Positions 38,300-48,811 of a stretch of DNA of 64,000 nucleotides are shown here, in pieces (the first letter of the stretch is position 1; each line of letters starts with the position of its first letter). A model generated the notes under the pieces. The model was given only the letters and a program-made list of their open reading frames with translations, had not been told where the DNA came from and did no database searches. The DNA lies in contig NC_061865.1 in assembly GCF_907164915.1 (NCBI RefSeq), positions 51,294,587 through 51,358,586 of the forward strand, given 5' to 3'. The translations under genes were made by a program, and so were the position numbers. Source of the DNA: Impatiens glandulifera. Taxonomy: Eukaryota > Streptophyta > Magnoliopsida > Ericales > Balsaminaceae.

Positions 38300-40386
38300 C
38301 CCCCTCAATTTATGCATATGTAATTAAATAACAATTAAAAATTAATTTAGGTCTACAAGACCATAAAAATATTTCTAAAGTAAGAAAGCTTAGTCTCGGG
38401 GAGTGGCTTCGTGAACACGTCTACCACTTGCTGATTTGTTGGAACATATTCTAGACGAATATGCTTATGACTGACATGCTCCCAAATTCCACTATGTAGA
38501 TGACCTGTTGTACCTGTAAAAGACATAATTATAACTTTTTGGTACCCACATTCACTTGGGTCCTCGGTCAATCAGTCCATTGGGAATCCATATTTGAGTT
38601 ATCTTGATGGATTTACATGTTGTGTTGTAATCGGTGCATATGATTTAAGCTTAGCAGACGTATTTCTACTAGCAGTTGTTCCATTAACCTTAGAGGATGG
38701 TTTTAGTTTAAAACTCCTTGACCTCATGTCAGGTTTTGGTTTGCCAGATTTGCTAGTTGCTCTCTTCCTAGGCTTCAGCCAACTTTCAGTTGGCTTAACA
38801 TTAACTATCTCATCCTTTAAGGTTAGATCTTCAAAGCTTGAATTAGTTCATTTGTTAGTTAGATTACCCCTAACAAAGCTTATTGGCTTAAGATTGTCTT
38901 TCACCGAGTTTAACTTTTCAAAAGACTTGTCTAGGCTGGCATTGTCAAATCTTAAACCGGATTTACATCCGGCACACCTCAACAAACTTATTTGTTGTCT
39001 GACTGCATCTCCAAATCTCGTTCATAAACTGACCACATATGTCAAAAGTTTCAGAAGGAAGTGTTTGAACCTTTTCCTTAAGCTTCTCATTCTCAGATGA
39101 GAGCTCAACCACTTTGTTTTCAGAATCTTTTATTCAAAAGTTTGATATAAAGAAGAGTTATCAATTTCATATTTCAATCTCATTTCATTAAAAGAGTTTG
39201 ACAACTTCTTGTACTCAATGACCATGTCATTAAGTGCAGCAATTAATTCATCTCTTGTGAACTCTTCAGAGGAGAAGTCAAATACCTCATATTCTTCCTC
39301 CACCATGAAGCAGGTAACGTCTTCATCATCGCTGTCGCTAGATGATGAATCATCTGAGTCGCTTTGGTCCCACTTTGCCTTGCTATCAGCAACCATGAGA
39401 GCCTTCAGCTCTTTCTGGTTTTTCTTGTCATCATTTCTCTTGTCATCACGCGTTGGCTTCCTGCATTCCGCTTTGAAGTATCTTAGTTTATTACAGTTAA
39501 AATACTTAAAGTTAGCCTTATAGTTATTTTTATCATCATTGTTATTATTTGAAGAGCTTCAGTTAGGATTGCTCTTCTTCATGAATTTTCCAAATTTCTT
39601 CATGAATAGAGCCATGGCTTTGCAACTGATCTACTCCGCAGCAGACTTCATATTAGTGGCAGCAGGTAGCTCATCAACAATCACCAACGCCTTGGTTGAG
39701 AGTAAAGATGTGGAATTCTCCTCTTCGTTCCTAGAGTTGATCTCAAACTCATAGGCCTTCAGATCAACTAGCAAATCATAGAGCTTTATCTTGTTGAGGT
39801 CTTTAGTCTCCCTCATGGCCATCGTCTTAATATCCCACTCTTTGGGCAGAGCACGCATGACTTTGATTGCAACCTCTCTTTGGATGTAAGTCTTGGCAAA
39901 AGTGGAGAGAGTAGTGATGATCTTACTAAATCTCTCATTGAACTCAGTCATCGTCTCTCTAGGATGCATCTTGATGTTATCAAACTGCTGTGTGGCAACC
40001 ATAAGTTTGTTTTCTCTAGTTTGCTCGTTGCCCTCACACAGTTCAGTCAGCTTCTCCCAAATTTCTTTGACAATGGGACAGGTGATGATCTTGTTGAACA
40101 TGTTATCATCCAACGTCTTGTAAAGGATGTCTTTAGCCATATTGTCGAGGTTGTTCTTCCTTTTATCTTCACTGGTCCACTCAGATCTTGGCTTCTCAAT
40201 CTTTATCGGACCATCAGTGATGATATACAACATGTCATCATCTATGGTAGATAAATGAGTTTGCACTCTCACTTTCCTTCCGTTGTAGTTTCCTTACAAA
40301 ACATACAAACCTTGTTGCTGGAAGCCATATACATGATTTCATATATGATTATGCTTAAGAATAGAAAATGAGGCTCTAATACCACT
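38300..40386 (-). pseudogene. Sirevirus-like Copia copy M2, pol almost wholly deleted
   Basis: Minus strand: primer binding site next to the LTR (AGTGGTATTAGAGC, 40373-40386), gag (40272 down to 39631), a zinc-knuckle region with damaged frame (about 39440-39560), the Ser/Asp-rich region at 39130-39396, and the gag C-terminal extension at about 38600-39100. It then jumps from the start of the pol frame (DPSECGYQ) directly to the last part of RNase H (HIRLEYVPTNQQVVDVFTKP, 38353-38571). Protease, integrase and RT are deleted. Confidence 0.8.
39631..40272 (-). CDS. Gag N-terminal domain of copy M2 (still open)
   Basis: This 213-codon open frame on the minus strand carries the Copia gag (UBN2-type) core. 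It has EWTSEDKRKNNLDN, IVKEIWEKLTELCEGNEQT, KMHPRETMTEFNERF, VMRALPKEWDIKTMAMRE and LKAYEFEINSR blocks. It parallels residues 15-215 of the young gag at 46925. The product would form virus-like particles in a complete element; here it is probably only a relic that has not yet picked up a stop. Confidence 0.75.
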   Translation of the reverse strand: MRVQTHLSTIDDDMLYIITDGPIKIEKPRSEWTSEDKRKNNLDNMAKDILYKTLDDNMFNKIITCPIVKEIWEKLTELCEGNEQTRENKLMVATQQFDNIKMHPRETMTEFNERFSKIITTLSTFAKTYIQREVAIKVMRALPKEWDIKTMAMRETKDLNKIKLYDLLVDLKAYEFEINSRNEEENSTSLLSTKALVIVDELPAATNMKSAAE

Positions 40387-40636
40387 TGTTAAGATTGGTG
40401 TTGACAATGGGGACAGAAGTCTGACTATTATTAACAACTTATACACTTCAATTCGATTTTAACTCTATTAGAAGTTAAGATCAGTTTATATTCTTCACAA
40501 ATCTTCACAAACTCTTGAATAAGTTCAAGTGCGGAACCATTTGTTTGCTGATTTGAAGTTTCAGATGAATAAATGTCAATGACAAAAAGGAAAGAACACA
40601 TTGAATTTTATGGATGTTCGGAGATAAAACTCCTAC
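40387..40636 (-). repeat. 5' LTR (type B) of copy M2, part 1
   Basis: Begins TGTTAAGATTGG next to the M2 primer binding site and shares TTTTATGGATGTTCGGAG with LTR A. It is cut at 40636 by the CACTA-like element and continues at 58594. Combined LTR length is about 1.5 kb. Confidence 0.7.
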
Positions 40637-40659
40637 CACTAGTAAAAAATGTGTTATTA

Positions 40660-41160
40660 GTGGCGAAATTTAACGGCGATATATAAAACCGTAGTTAATA
40701 CCTTACATATAACTGCGGTATATAAAACCGTAGTTAATACCTTACATGTAACTGTGGTATATAAAATCGTAGTTAATAATCTTATTTTTAACTACGGTAT
40801 ATAAAACCACAGTTAAAAGTCTTAACTTTAACTGCGGTATATAAAACCACAGTTAAAGTCTTACATTTAACTGCGGTATATAAAACTGCAGTTAAAAGTC
40901 TTAACTTTAACTGCGGTATATAAAACCGCAGTTAAAGTCTTACATTTAACTGCGGTATATAAAACTGCAGTTAAAAGTCTTACATTTAACTGCGGTATAT
41001 AAAATCGTAGTTAAAAGTCTTACATTAAACTGCAGTATATAAAACCGTAATTAAAAGTCTTACAATTAACTACGGTATATAAAACCGCAGTTAAAAGTTT
41101 TACCTTTAACTGCGTTATTATATACCGCAATTAAAATTTTTTTACCTGGTATATAAAACT
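40660..41160. repeat. CACTA subterminal repeats, each a hairpin
   Basis: About a dozen units of roughly 40 bp: TTAACTGCGGTATATAAAAC, then CGCAGTTAAAAGTCTTACAT. Each unit holds an inverted pair (AACTGCGG / CCGCAGTT). Subterminal repeats of this kind are where CACTA accessory proteins bind. Variants with TACGG/CCGTA keep the pairing. Confidence 0.9.
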
Positions 41161-43835
41161 ATAGTTAAATATTTTATTAAGATTATCAAACATAAAAAAA
41201 ATTATTTATAAATTTTAATTTGTATTATTTTAGAAATTAATTGGAATACAAGATAGACTTCTTAATTTTTATTATTTTAAAAATTAATTATGATATAAGT
41301 AGGTAAAGATTTGTGTAGATAAAATTATAAAAGTTAAATAATAAATTATTTATCGTTTTTATAATAAATATTATTATTAATATTATATATATATGGATAT
41401 TTTTATTAATTTATTAGAAAAATATATTACTAATATAATTTATAAATATGTTATATTATTAAAAATATATATAAATTATTTATTAATGTGATTAAATTAT
41501 TTATAAATATAAAACTAATATAATTGAGTTAAATTTTTAATAAAAAATTTGTTAAAGAGTTGTTCAATTTTTTATTTATTTTTATAATTGTAATAGTAAG
41601 TTTTAATTTTAGAATATGTATTATATATAAATATGAATTAAGTAAATATACTAAAATTTTAAAATTTGGAGATACTTTATGTATATATATAATTTATTTA
41701 CTAATAATTATTCTAAAATCATACTTTAAAATAATCTTTCAAATAAAATATATTTATAATATATATATATATATATAAACATATTATTTGTGCTTAATAA
41801 TATATATAAATTATTTATTATTCAATATTTATATAAAATACACATTATTTTAATTATTATATATAAAACCGCAATTAAAAGTGCTTTGATACGTTGTATA
41901 GAGTATAAAGTGTATAAAAATATAAATTATAATTAAGTATAAATAATATAGGTAGTATACATTATATAGGTTAGTTAGTGATGTTTGTAGGCTCTTGTAA
42001 TTATATTGACCCACTATTGAGGGTCACAAATTTTTAATTTTTAGTATATAGAATATTATTAATTATATATTATATATTATTATCTATTTTACTGTGTAAT
42101 ATCATATTCCTTTATATTGTTTTTTTTTAATATGTTAACTTTTTCTCTATATATTATAGATAATAAAATATTTATATAGTTGTTATTAAAGTAACAAACC
42201 ACCTAATTTTTAGGATATGTGTTATATATAAATATTAATTTATAAATAAGACTTTTATTATTAATTAAATTCTTATTTTATAAATTAATTAGTGATAGTC
42301 TTTTAATTATTATGAGTTAAAAAAATTATTTTTGTATTTATTTATGAGTGAAAATTATGATAATAAAACAATTATTTATTTATTGATAATTATATATCTA
42401 ATAAATGAATATAAAATAGTAATATAATAAAACTTATATATTAAGGTGGTAATTTATTTTTTTTATTCTTTTTAGAAATAAATCCACTTTTAAAGTGTAA
42501 AATATAAATAATTTTATAAAAGTAAGTTAAAAATAAATTTTATCCTCAATCAACTAATTTAGTAAATATAGATGTTTATATGAACTTATTTTATAAATTA
42601 ATTAGTTATTTATTAAACTACTATTTTATTATTGACATATTTATTTAGTATGAAATTTTATTTAAAATAAAATTTATTTTCTTAGTATTATTTATAAACA
42701 TTTTCTATGAAAATATATCAAACTAACTCAACTTAATATTTGATACACTCATGTAAAGAGTCTATCTAAATCTAACAAATATAATAGGTTGATACTTAAA
42801 TATAATACATGATTATTCCTAAATTGGACAAATATTAATATTTTATAAAAATAAGATTATGAATTTAATAATTTAAATTTAACTAGATTTACAAAATTTT
42901 AAATTAGAACTAATAATGTATTTATAATTCTTTTATCTATGATTTATAAAAACAATTAAAAGTGCTGATGTTTAATGCTTTATTGAAGTTAGAAATTTAT
43001 TGTTAGATTTGTAAATGTATATAAAATTTGTAACTATATATCAATTTTAATATTATATATTATTTTATAAAATTTATAGTTATACATGGATAAAATAAAA
43101 TTATATCTCTAAATTTAATATTAAATTAAAAAAATTAAATATAGTACAATTTATTAATTTATTGAAAATAATAAAAAACTAATTATTATTTTAATAAATA
43201 TCTTGATCTAAATACAGAAAAATTAATATATATATATATATATATATATAATTTTATAAAAGTCAAATATCAATTTTAATTTCATAATATACATGATTTT
43301 AATAATATAAATAATATATAAATAATAACTTTTTAATTTGCATGATATAAATTGAAACTTGTATACAATATTATAAAGACTTAAATAACTAATAAAGAAT
43401 TTAAAAATTAACCATGATCATTTTTAAGAAATGTCTTATATATAAATATGACCTAGTAAATGTAATATTTTAATATGAACTAATTTTTTTAATTAATTAG
43501 TAATGAATTAGTGTATTCATTATTTTTTTAAGATATAACTAATTTATTTAAAGTTAAATAATATGTATAATAAAACAAAATATATTTGTATATATAATGA
43601 ATATATGAGTTATATATAATGAATTGTGAGTTAAAGAAATAATATATTAAAAAAGTGAATGAATAATTATTAATAAATTTGACTAACACATTAAAAATAT
43701 TTATAAATATATATATATATATAACGTGTATATATAAATCTTAATTAGAAAAAATGAATTATTAAATAATTATTAATAAATTTAAAATATAAAATTAAAA
43801 TTATAAGATGTCTTTAAATGAAATATATATATATA

Positions 43836-43915
<80 letters not shown>

Positions 43916-44100
43916 CAAAATTTTAATTACATATTTAAAATGTATAGTTACATGTCATAAAATAAAATTATTTTGACTAATTTTTAATATTTAGTCAAAA
44001 AAAATTAAATATAATTTTTTTATTAATTTAATTAAAACAAATTAAACATATAAAATTTATAATTATTTATTTTTATTATTAAAGTTATAAAAAAGTTTCC
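41161..44100. other. A+T-rich interior of the CACTA-like element
   Basis: About 3 kb of very A+T-rich DNA without credible coding frames. The open stretch at 41560-41778 is Ile/Tyr/Lys-rich and looks like a composition artefact. A long (AT)n tract is at 43823-43912. Confidence 0.6.
43823..43912. repeat. (AT)n microsatellite
   Basis: About 90 bp of AT repeat with one TTT interruption near 43838. Confidence 0.95.
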
Positions 44101-44945
44101 TCACTATTTCCACATTCTCCATTACTTATTCATTTTACTTCCATCACCTTCCATTACATCTTCATCTAACCTCCTTATTATATTACTTCTCCACCCTTCT
44201 CATTCCATTACTTCTAACCTCCTTATTCTATTACTTCTTCACCCTCCTCATTCCATTACTTCTTCACCGTAACTTCCTCACCTCCCCTTCACATCCTTCT
44301 ACTACACAATTTACTACACGATTTATGGGAGAGGATAAAGCTGTTGAATCAAATTGTCAAGGCTCAGGAACTCCAAATCAATAAGGTATGATTTCTTTTA
44401 TGATGATTCTTTAATTTTTTTACTAATATAATAATTTGAGTAAAATAAATGAATGTTCTTTTATCATGGATCACATAATGAGAAGATATTTTGAGATTTT
44501 ATGTATAAAATGATAATTTATTTCAAGTTTAAAATGATGTTTATTTTATGATGTAATGTTCTTAATAGTTAGAATGTGTATAAACTTAAAAATTTATGCT
44601 CATTATTAGAAATTTGATATTATTTGGTTGTGAAATTATAAGAATTTGATATTATTTTGTTATAAAATTATTTATATTGATTATGTTTATAAAATGATTA
44701 AATTTATTTAAAAAATATGTTTATATAGGGATTGAATGATTATATTTTTTATAAAACTTATTTAAACTAGTTATAATTGTTAAATTATAATTCGTTATTA
44801 ATTTATAAATTTTTATCTGAATGTTTTACAATGTTTTACAGGTTTTAAAGATTTGAAAAGAATGCTGAAGAGTTTAGTAGCTGTTCAACCTAATCCAAAA
44901 ACAAGAAAGAAAGAAGGAAGAAAGAGAAATGGTTATAAAGTTTAG
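44100..44945 (+). other. Mini-gene-like segment in the CACTA interior
   Basis: A pyrimidine-rich leader with a roughly 50-bp duplication (CTAACCTCCTTATT... at 44167 and 44216) precedes an ATG at 44325 opening 19 codons. A GTATG donor-like site follows at about 44385, and an acceptor TTTACAG at about 44836 precedes a Lys-rich stretch (KTRKKEGRKRNGYKV) ending at 44945. It may be the remnant of an element-encoded transcript. No known family is recognised. Confidence 0.25.
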
Positions 44946-45387
44946 GAATAATAATTTATTTGATTAATTTTATTGTAATAATATTTTAATGTAATTATAC
45001 TTTTACAATAATATAAATTATTTTGTGTTATTTATATAGTATAAATATTTTTTGAATGATTTTATTTTCTTTTTTAAAAATATAAGTTTTAATATTTATT
45101 TTCTAGATTATTGCATTAATTCTGTTAAAATCATTAATCAATAAACATGGTAAAAATATTGCTATAACTTTGGTTTTATAACTTTGGTTTTATAAACCCA
45201 GTTAATAGTCTTTAACTACGGTTTATAAAACTGTAGTTAAAGACTATTTACTACGGTAATTTTACCGCAGTCAACCGTAGTTAAAAGTTCTGTCGTTAAA
45301 AAATGTTACTTAATAAGGGCGGTAAAGTTACCGTAGTTGGAGACTATTAACTACGGTAAGTTTACCGCCCTTATTGACAAACATATC

Positions 45388-46885
45388 TGTTAGATAAATT
45401 CATACCGGTTCAAATAAACCTAACTTAAACAAATTTCCCATGCAGAAACAAGGAACCGGACCGGATGAACAAAAGAAAACCAACTGAAGAAACCGAACCG
45501 GTCAAAACATCATACCGATCAAGTGTATTCGGAACCTGACCGCACAAAGGAAGGATCGGCCAAAGCCCAAAACCGGAACCATCAAACAGCCGATCATCCA
45601 CAAGACAAGAACAACCGGAAGAAGTTCGGTTACTTTACTATCAAAAGACGTTCGGCCAAGTCAAGTGGCCGGCCTGTACAAGAAGACACTTTGGGTATCT
45701 GTTGAGAATGATACCAAAGGAACAGACTGAATACTTCCATATCCATGCAAGTCTGAGGAAAGACTGTAGGATGCAGAAAACAGTACTACCAGATCCTTCT
45801 ACTTCGGGATAAGCCAGAAAGGAAATCTTCAAAGTACAGACAACTGTCCAAACAGACAGTGCCTACATTGAGTAAAAGACAAACCCGGCAGGTTTGCTTT
45901 ACAGACCGGCAGGTCTGAAACAGGACGCCAGGTCTGAGATTGACCGCCAGGTCTGAGGAGACGACCGCAGGTCTGAGACACTAAATCACTGCACCTCTGA
46001 TCAGCCAATCAGATTCAAGGCAGTGAAATATGACCGTTGGCATATTTCACCTATAAAAGGAGGCAGTTGAAGAAAAGTAAATGTGGGATACACGACTGTG
46101 GGATACACGACTGTGGGATACACGACTGTGGGATACACGACTGTGGGATACACGACTGTGGGATACACGACTGTGGGATACACAACTGGGATACATTGTG
46201 GGACAAACAGAGCGAAAAACAGGGACACATTGGGAAATAGCAAATTACAAGTGAGATACAGAGTTACAATAGTGGAACACAAGGACATCTAGAGACATAT
46301 ATTGAGATACCGAAGGCTAAGAGCATTTACTACAAGTGATAACAGTGTGCTATTCTAGAAAGCCTAAGTGTTGAGAGCTTAAGTGTGATTACAATTTCGG
46401 TGTAAATTGTACGAGTGTTATCGAGCAGGAAATAAGTCTCGATCGGATTGTATTTGTATTCCTTAGTGAATATCCTTCTCGCGGTTTCGAGAGGAAGGGG
46501 TGACGTAGGAGTTTTATCTCCGAACATCCATAAAATCTGTTGTGTTATTTACCTTCTGCAGGCTCTGTTACATAACCGACTAATCTAACAATACCGCTCC
46601 AAACCGAATCTACATTAACCATACCGAGTATCCAGATTGCCGAAACCGACCCACCATTCTTCAAATCCCCATCATCCGAAACCGATTCCGCCTATCATAC
46701 AAGCATACCGCTTCAACCTGAAAGCAAACATCTTCCGCGCTTGAACCTAGTTCAAGGGTTTGTGACAGGTTGTGTAGTATTGAAACCCCGGTGTTAATCT
46801 CTAACAGGATTAACCACCACCCTACGAGTGTGAACCGCTAACCGGTCCAACCCCCGGTCCACCAGCGGCGACCTAGATCCTAACA
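45388..46885 (+). repeat. 5' LTR of the young Sirevirus-like element
   Basis: 1498 bp, TGTTAGATAAATT...CCTAACA, preceded by the target duplication ATATC (45383-45387). A TATA box, CTATAAAAGG, lies at 46051. A 15-bp minisatellite (TGTGGGATACACGAC, about seven copies, 46082-46190) lies just downstream, in the expected transcribed leader. It is followed by the primer binding site TTGGTATTAGAGC at 46887. By my manual count it differs from the 3' LTR at about nine sites. Confidence 0.96.
46082..46190. repeat. 15-bp minisatellite in the LTR
   Basis: About seven tandem copies of TGTGGGATACACGAC, the last with one change. The same number is present in the 3' LTR (57561-57669). Because the period is a multiple of three, it leaves frames open on both strands; these are not genes. 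Confidence 0.95.
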
Positions 46886-46924
46886 ATTGGTATTAGAGCA
46901 GTTAGTTTCAATACTCAAGCAAGC

Positions 46925-48811
46925 ATGTATCAAGATAGGCCTCCAATGCTTGAAGGTGATGACTTTGCCAACTGGAAGGCACGCATGCACCTACATCTAG
47001 TCACCTTGGATGATGAAATGGAATCCATTCTAACCGAAGGACCGATAGTCATTGATAAAGAAAGAAAGGAATGGACGGCTGAAGATAGGAGAAGAAACAA
47101 CCTGGATAACCATGCAAGAAACCGGATCTCCAACAGCGTGGACAGAAACACATATTGCAAGATCAGAGACTGCCAAACCGCTAAGGAGACATGGAACACG
47201 GTCATCCAGATCTTTGAGGGAAATGAAAGAACAAAGGAGAACAAAATAATGGTAGCCACACAAAGATTTGAGAGCATCAAAATGAAACCAAGAGAAACTA
47301 TGAAGGAATACAGTGATAGGTTCACTGGTGTATTAGATGAGTTAGCAAATCTGGGCAAGAAGTATGACAACAAAGAGGTCATTATGAAGGTTCTGAGATC
47401 TCTCCCAAGTGCTTGGGACATAAAGACAATGGTCATGAGGGAATCAAAGAGCCTACGTAAGATGAAATTATACGACGTATTCGAAGATCTTAAGGCATAT
47501 GAGTTCGAAATGAGATCTAGAACTGAAGAGGAAGTCTCGGCCTCAACGTCAACCAGAGCACTGATCACATCTACGGAACCGGCTGCACCTGCTCCTGCCT
47601 CTATACCTACACCTGCACCGATACCAACTCCTGCACCTGCACCGATCAGAACCGCCGAACAATTTACTGAGGATGCCATGGCAATGCTTGCACAGAAGTT
47701 TGGGAGGTTCATGAATAGAAGCCAACCTACGAACAACTACTATGGTGACAAATCCAATGTAAGATGCTATAACTGTAACTGTTTGGGACATTTTAAGTGG
47801 GAATGCAGGAAACCAAGGAGAGATACCCAGAAACCGGACTACCAAAACAACCGGAACAACTATCACCAAAATGGTGAAGGAAGTGGTAATAACCGGAATA
47901 ACTATCAACAAGTCGAAGGGAGTGAGATACCGAAAGCACTGATAGCCGACGATGGAGGAAGTCTATGGGCTCGCAGTGATAGTGATGATGAACTCACATG
48001 TCTCATGGCAAATGAGGAACAGGTATTTGACTCTCCTTGTGAAGAATTTACTAAAGATGAGTTATACAATGCTTTGAATGACATGGTAGAAGAATATAAG
48101 AACCTATTGACCATGTTACCCAAGCAACTCAATTTTAGAGCTGATCCTATAGTACCTATCCCAATAGAACCAGAGGTACCTATCATAACCGAACCGGAAG
48201 TCATACAATCTGTTGAAACCCATACTCTAGAAACCGAATCAAACTCTAAGATCGAACAACCTAGTGAACCGACTAGAGAACTAACCGAGAAAGAGAATGC
48301 CCGATTTCAATATACGATGGCCGCCTATAGGAGATCTAGCGATATAGTAAAGAATTTGAATAAAGAATACAGGCATCCTCGTTGTAAGAATGGCCTAGGA
48401 TACACAGAGAACATATCTAAAGACCGAAAACCCATATGGAAAGCAAAGCTTACGAAAGGAAACCTTCCCTTTATAAAATTTCTTAAGAGCACCTGTACAG
48501 CTGAAGAAGAGGAAACCGCATATTATAGGGAAGAAAAGCTAAAATACGATTATGTTGGCCCAACCGATTCATGGCTTGATATAGAGAAAAGGAAAGCCGA
48601 AATTCTCAAATATAAGAAAGATTTTCCTGAACCGCGTAGGCCACACTATAGATCATCAAACCAAAGACCATCACCATTTAGGCCATCTATAGGGAAACCT
48701 AAATACACCAGACCGAGTGTCAAAAGGACAGTCAAAACCCTAGCAAAGAAGACCGTCCGATTTATCAAGGTCTGGATACCTAAGGGACTAATCGCATGTG
48801 GACCCAAGTAA
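46925..48811 (+). CDS. gag: Gag polyprotein of the young Sirevirus-like Copia element
   Basis: 628 codons, intact. Residues 5-215 are the UBN2-type capsid region (PPMLEGDDFANWKARMHLHL start; EWTAEDRRRNNLDN; MKPRETMKEYSDRF; LPSAWDIKTMVMRES; LKAYEFEMRSR). A Pro/Ala-rich linker follows (about 220-240), then one CCHC zinc knuckle (CYNCNCLGHFKWEC, about 281-294), and a long acidic then basic extension ending VWIPKGLIACGPK. Such long gag extensions are typical of Sireviruses. The ATG at 46925 lies 40 bp after the LTR end. The product should assemble the cytoplasmic virus-like particle and bind the RNA. The stop overlaps the start of the pol frame. Confidence 0.93.
   Translation: MYQDRPPMLEGDDFANWKARMHLHLVTLDDEMESILTEGPIVIDKERKEWTAEDRRRNNLDNHARNRISNSVDRNTYCKIRDCQTAKETWNTVIQIFEGNERTKENKIMVATQRFESIKMKPRETMKEYSDRFTGVLDELANLGKKYDNKEVIMKVLRSLPSAWDIKTMVMRESKSLRKMKLYDVFEDLKAYEFEMRSRTEEEVSASTSTRALITSTEPAAPAPASIPTPAPIPTPAPAPIRTAEQFTEDAMAMLAQKFGRFMNRSQPTNNYYGDKSNVRCYNCNCLGHFKWECRKPRRDTQKPDYQNNRNNYHQNGEGSGNNRNNYQQVEGSEIPKALIADDGGSLWARSDSDDELTCLMANEEQVFDSPCEEFTKDELYNALNDMVEEYKNLLTMLPKQLNFRADPIVPIPIEPEVPIITEPEVIQSVETHTLETESNSKIEQPSEPTRELTEKENARFQYTMAAYRRSSDIVKNLNKEYRHPRCKNGLGYTENISKDRKPIWKAKLTKGNLPFIKFLKSTCTAEEEETAYYREEKLKYDYVGPTDSWLDIEKRKAEILKYKKDFPEPRRPHYRSSNQRPSPFRPSIGKPKYTRPSVKRTVKTLAKKTVRFIKVWIPKGLIACGPK

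Noticed and set aside
46037..46292. Open frames on both strands over the LTR minisatellite (also 57516-57771)
   Set aside because: The repeat period is 15 bp, so all frames without a stop in one unit stay open. There is no start context and no homology.
46930..47736. 268-codon open frame on the minus strand
   Set aside because: Antisense shadow of the intact gag frame. It has low complexity and no known domain. The 220-codon minus frame at 53972-54634 is likewise a shadow of extra frame 3.
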